A stretch of DNA of 64,000 bases, from assembly GCF_008122205.1 (NCBI RefSeq), contig NZ_PHNJ01000001.1:372001-436000 (forward strand). The letters are read 5' to 3'. Below, piece by piece: positions 61,583 to 64,000 of the stretch. The position numbers were made by a program, and so were the translations under genes. The DNA is from Natronococcus pandeyae. Lineage in GTDB: Archaea; Halobacteriota; Halobacteria; Halobacteriales; Natrialbaceae. The stretch's first letter is position 1; each line of letters starts with the position of its first letter. A model generated the notes under the pieces. It was not told the DNA's origin. It searched no databases and worked only from the letters and a program-made list of their open reading frames with translations.

Positions 61583-62257
61583 TCAAACTACCTGGAGCGC
61601 GCCGACGGCGAGGAAGACCAGCCCGAAGCCGGCCAGGACGACGGCGCTGAGCGCGGCGACCACCGGCGCGAGTGCGTCGACGCGCCGCCCGGCCGACACC
61701 AGTGCCGCGGGGTAGACGACTATCCAGACCGCGATCCCGCCGAAGAAGCCGGCGAGCAGCGCCGGCGACCCGGTCTGGACCACGAGTGCACCCTCGAGTG
61801 CGGCACCGACACCCGGGACGTGAGCGAAGATATCGAGGGTTCCCGACTGGAGCAAGCCGACACCGACGGTGAGCCAGAACCCGATCTGGTAGGGGTTGGT
61901 CAGCGAGAGCGCGAACGTCTTGCGAAAGCCCTTCGAGGACGCGTGGCTGCCGTCGGTAAAGGCCGTCGCCGCTCGGGCCTCGCGGGTCGCACCGATGGCG
62001 AAGTAACACATGAGCAATCCGCCGACGAGGTAGAGCACCGGCCGAACCACGGGGTAGCGATCGATCACCGCGACGACGCCGGCCAGTGCGAGGAGGAAAA
62101 AGAGCACGTCCGCCAGCATCGCGCCGAGTCCGGCACGGAACCCGGCGTTCCAGCCGCGGACGACGCTCTCCTCGGCGATGATGGCGTTCATCGGACCCGG
62201 CGGTGCGGCGAGCGCGATGCCGAAGACGACGCCGGCCAGTGCGGTGGCGAGGATCAC
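61583..62257 (-). CDS. LysE family translocator
   Basis: 224 residues, six hydrophobic helices. The LysE/RhtB start GIALAAPPGPMNAIIAEESVVRGW, which carries the PGP motif, and FALSLTNPYQIGFW in the middle are diagnostic. It exports amino acids or other small metabolites. Single gene; a zinc-finger gene lies upstream on the same strand. Confidence 0.88.
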   Translation of the reverse strand: MILATALAGVVFGIALAAPPGPMNAIIAEESVVRGWNAGFRAGLGAMLADVLFFLLALAGVVAVIDRYPVVRPVLYLVGGLLMCYFAIGATREARAATAFTDGSHASSKGFRKTFALSLTNPYQIGFWLTVGVGLLQSGTLDIFAHVPGVGAALEGALVVQTGSPALLAGFFGGIAVWIVVYPAALVSAGRRVDALAPVVAALSAVVLAGFGLVFLAVGALQVV

Positions 62258-62320
62258 GGAACTCGCTCTCGAGTCGGTCGGCGACGGTAAAAAGAACCGC
62301 GCCTTCGGTCGCCCTCGGCG

Positions 62321-62476
62321 TTACTCGAGCGACTCCGGAACGAACTGACAGCCACAGGGCGAGGCGACGCCGTCCGTCGGGCCGGTCATCGTCACCATCG
62401 CGATCGGGGAACCGCAGGTCGGACAGTTAGGAAGCGACGTCGAATCGGACTCCGAGTCGACCGCGTCGCGGCTCAT
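62321..62476 (-). CDS. Zinc-finger microprotein (51 aa, CPxCG type)
   Basis: ATG 62476 to TAA at 62321. An N-terminal Asp/Ser-rich 16 residues precede LPNCPTCGSPIAM, and a second pair lies in SPCGCQFV, so four cysteines can bind zinc. The CPxCG start is typical of haloarchaeal zinc-finger microproteins, some of which affect biofilm or swarming in Haloferax; function of this one is unknown. 64 nt before the LysE gene on the same strand. Confidence 0.65.
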   Translation of the reverse strand: MSRDAVDSESDSTSLPNCPTCGSPIAMVTMTGPTDGVASPCGCQFVPESLE

Positions 62477-62827
62477 CGCCACCCCTCGTCGCCGTGTACG
62501 GATACGAGCGCTCGTAGAGATTGTCGTGAACGAGACGTCAGGTGCGTGAGTGCGTGTGTGGTTCGGTCTGCGATCATGTGGGTGGAATCCGGTCGTCGCT
62601 GGGTAGTCGTGTCCGTCGTCATCCGAACAGGCGCGACAGGCGTGGCGGTTGCCCGATCGGTTTTCAGTCTAGCTGTTGACTTGTGGTAGCTTATATCTAC
62701 TGGTGATAGTCGTGACCGTATCAGTTCGTTCGCCCGCACGGGTACCGGTCGGCCGCCGGCGTCGGCGACTCCTGCTCGCGCAAGATCCGATCGCCGACTC
62801 TTTGCGACCGGATCTCGTATGGAGGGT
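62477..62827. other. Upstream region of the TlpA-like gene
   Basis: About 350 nt with no credible gene; the frames here are low-complexity. A TATA-like GCTTATATCTAC at about 62688-62699 could start a leader of some 110 nt before the short ORF at 62828. A GGAGGG at 62821-62826 precedes that ORF by only 2 nt, too close for an ideal ribosome site. Confidence 0.4.
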
Positions 62828-62926
62828 ATGGACTGCACTCACGACGGTGCAACGACGGTACCCTGGATCGAAGCCGTCCTCGAGACGGTGACGGCCGCGG
62901 AAGACGCTGGCCCGAGAGGACGATGA
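62828..62926 (+). CDS. Possible short ORF (32 aa) coupled to the TlpA-like gene
   Basis: ATG 62828, TGA 62924-62926 overlapping the next ATG (62923) as ATGA. Sequence begins MDCTHDGATTVPWIEAVLET, with one Cys-x-x-His pair and an amphipathic acidic helix. The same arrangement, a short ORF overlapping a TlpA-like start, occurs again at 63688. Confidence 0.35.
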   Translation: MDCTHDGATTVPWIEAVLETVTAAEDAGPRGR

Positions 62927-63582
62927 GGCGGCGCGCCGTTCTCTCCCTCGCAGGACTGGCGGCGATCAGCGGCTGTCTCGACGGCTCGAGCGGCAGCGAG
63001 GACGACGCCAACGGGGCCGACGAGAGCGAAGGCGAAGACGACAGCAACGAGAACGAGCAAGCGTCTCCCCCGTTCGACGTAACGACGGTCGACGCGCCGG
63101 GCAGCCAGGCCGGGTCGGTGTCCGTTCCCCAGGAAGGGCAGGTCACGTTCGTCAACTTCACGCGGCTCCTCTGTCCCACGAGCGAGGGGCTGCTCGAGAC
63201 CATCGGTGACGTCAAAGCGGACCTCGAGTCCCGGTACGAGGTCGGTCCGGACGGCGACGTGTGGTTCGTTTCGGTCGTCGATCCGCGATCCGGGCCGGAT
63301 CCCTCGGACGACGAACTGGCCGAGTGGTGGGAGGAACACGACGGTCAGTGGACGGTCGGAGTCGACGAGGACGGCTCGCTCAACGACTACTACGACGTCG
63401 AGGGGTTCCCGACGGTGGTCGTCGTCGACGGCGAGGGCGAGGTCCACTGGCGCGACGCTGGCGGAACGTCGGCGAGTAATATGATCTCCGGCGTCGAGCG
63501 TGCACTCGAGGCCGAACCCGAGGCCGCGGATCCGGACCCCGACGCTGACCCCGACGAGGGGAGCGACGATTCCGAGACCTGA
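62923..63582 (+). CDS. TlpA/SCO1-like thioredoxin-fold lipoprotein
   Basis: 219 residues. A short Tat-type signal RRRAVLSLAGLAAISGC with lipobox Cys18 shows export and lipid anchoring. An acidic linker (~30 residues of Asp/Glu/Asn/Ser) leads to a thioredoxin-like domain: VTFVNFTRLLCPTS, VWFVSVVDPRSG and GFPTVVVVDGEG. The redox site has one cysteine (Cys84 in CPTS) where CxxC is usual, so ordinary disulfide exchange is doubtful. The C-terminus is Asp/Pro/Glu-rich. Confidence 0.85.
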   Translation: MRRRAVLSLAGLAAISGCLDGSSGSEDDANGADESEGEDDSNENEQASPPFDVTTVDAPGSQAGSVSVPQEGQVTFVNFTRLLCPTSEGLLETIGDVKADLESRYEVGPDGDVWFVSVVDPRSGPDPSDDELAEWWEEHDGQWTVGVDEDGSLNDYYDVEGFPTVVVVDGEGEVHWRDAGGTSASNMISGVERALEAEPEAADPDPDADPDEGSDDSET

Positions 63583-63687
63583 CGAACGTCGGCGGACGCC
63601 GTTCGTCCTCGTCCGTTCGCCGACGGTCTCACGCCGAGAGCGACTCGAACCGGTGAGCCCTTTTTTCCTCGGCGTATACGGGTGAGT

Positions 63688-63831
63688 ATGGAACAGCCGC
63701 TGGGACGTCGACCGACCGGCCGCGCCGAACGCCGCTTCCCGCGGAACGATCGGTCGCTCGAGCGCCGGTGGTCTTCGATTCGCGACCGCGTTCTCTCCCC
63801 GAGCGTTCGTCCAGAGGTGAACGGACGGTGA
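63688..63831 (+). CDS. Possible short ORF (47 aa) overlapping the second TlpA-like gene
   Basis: ATG 63688, TGA 63829-63831 overlapping the GTG at 63828 as GTGA. Very basic (about 14 Arg), no hydrophobic segment, beginning MEQPLGRRPTGRAERRFPR. High arginine content may simply reflect GC-rich non-coding sequence, but the overlap mirrors 62828-62926. Confidence 0.3.
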   Translation: MEQPLGRRPTGRAERRFPRNDRSLERRWSSIRDRVLSPSVRPEVNGR

Positions 63832-64000
63832 GACGGCGCGAACTCGTCGCCGGTATCGGGAGTGTGGGCGTCCTCGCGGGCGCGGGCGCACTCCTGCGGT
63901 ACGGGGCGCCGACGTTCGAGGACGACGAGGACAGCGAGTCGATGGCGGACGAGAACGACTCGGACGACGGCCCGATCGACGTCGAGACGATCGACGCTCG
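63828..64000 (+). CDS. Second TlpA-like exported protein (3' truncated by window)
   Basis: GTG start at 63828; 57 codons visible. The N-terminus RRRELVAGIGSVGVLAGAGA is a Tat-type signal or anchor without lipobox cysteine, followed by an acidic linker and GPIDVETIDA, which parallels PPFDVTTVDA of the preceding TlpA-like protein. It is therefore probably a tandem paralogue; the thioredoxin fold itself is beyond the window. Confidence 0.6.
   Translation, partial: MRRRELVAGIGSVGVLAGAGALLRYGAPTFEDDEDSESMADENDSDDGPIDVETIDA

Overview
This 64-kb window is chromosomal DNA from a halophilic archaeon (class Halobacteria). It is GC-rich. Its proteins are strongly acidic, and exported proteins carry twin-arginine lipoprotein signals. 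Many genes have a TATA box about 25 nt before the start codon, which implies leaderless mRNAs. It encodes halorhodopsin, archaeosortase A, archaeal translation proteins (L44e, S27e, aIF2-alpha, Nop10) and an archaeal-type initiator tRNA. I cannot fix the genus from sequence alone. No plasmid or virus backbone, IS transposase or CRISPR array was seen.

Layout. 1-2725: a D-3-hydroxybutyrate dehydrogenase-like SDR (truncated by the window) and an acyl-CoA synthetase, a plausible ketone-body/PHB utilisation pair. 3184-5289: a dicarboxylate/amino-acid symporter and a cupin. 5310-8137: a light-energy block on the minus strand, halorhodopsin, fused lycopene cyclase and the beta-carotene cleavage enzyme Blh, so the pump lies beside the last two steps of its chromophore synthesis. 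8705-17042: gatB, an MBL-fold hydrolase, a five-gene Liv-type ABC transporter and a convergent lactonase-like MBL hydrolase. 17200-22007: a micro membrane protein, an FAD amine oxidase-like enzyme, a zinc-ribbon membrane protein, a phosphoesterase, archaeosortase A and a divergent HTH regulator. 22613-24823: the classic archaeal rpl44e-rps27e-aif2a-nop10-PAC2 operon. 25003-28311: a quinol-type nitric oxide reductase with an unusual N-terminal extension of about 336 residues. 28395-30186: small conserved genes, the initiator tRNA-Met followed by three degraded copies of its own 3' end, and a zinc-finger microprotein.

31114-43038 is dominated by two dipeptide/oligopeptide ABC transporters facing each other. 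The first has its B permease split off divergently and no binding protein. The second is a complete A-B-C-D-F operon with an extra small protein at its end and a perfect inverted repeat beside its promoter. Both F-type ATPases carry an insertion of about 100 residues that separates the C-terminal cysteine pairs.

43241-64000: hpt, a DUF7344-like regulator, coaBC, an isolated IucA/IucC siderophore synthetase, a compact thioredoxin reductase-like flavoprotein, an SRPBCC protein, trkA, a response regulator, an M42 peptidase, a thiolase/DUF35 pair, nadE, a BCCT betaine transporter, an alpha/beta hydrolase, the methylmalonyl-CoA mutase small subunit with MeaB, an HD-domain protein, a LysE exporter, a zinc-finger microprotein and two TlpA-like thioredoxin lipoproteins, each preceded by a short overlapping ORF.

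I see no single obviously new defence or mobile system. The features best worth a second look are the nitric oxide reductase extension, the tRNA 3'-end array, the split cysteine motif of the two DppF proteins, the operator-like repeat at 43070-43094, and several paired or orphan small ORFs.
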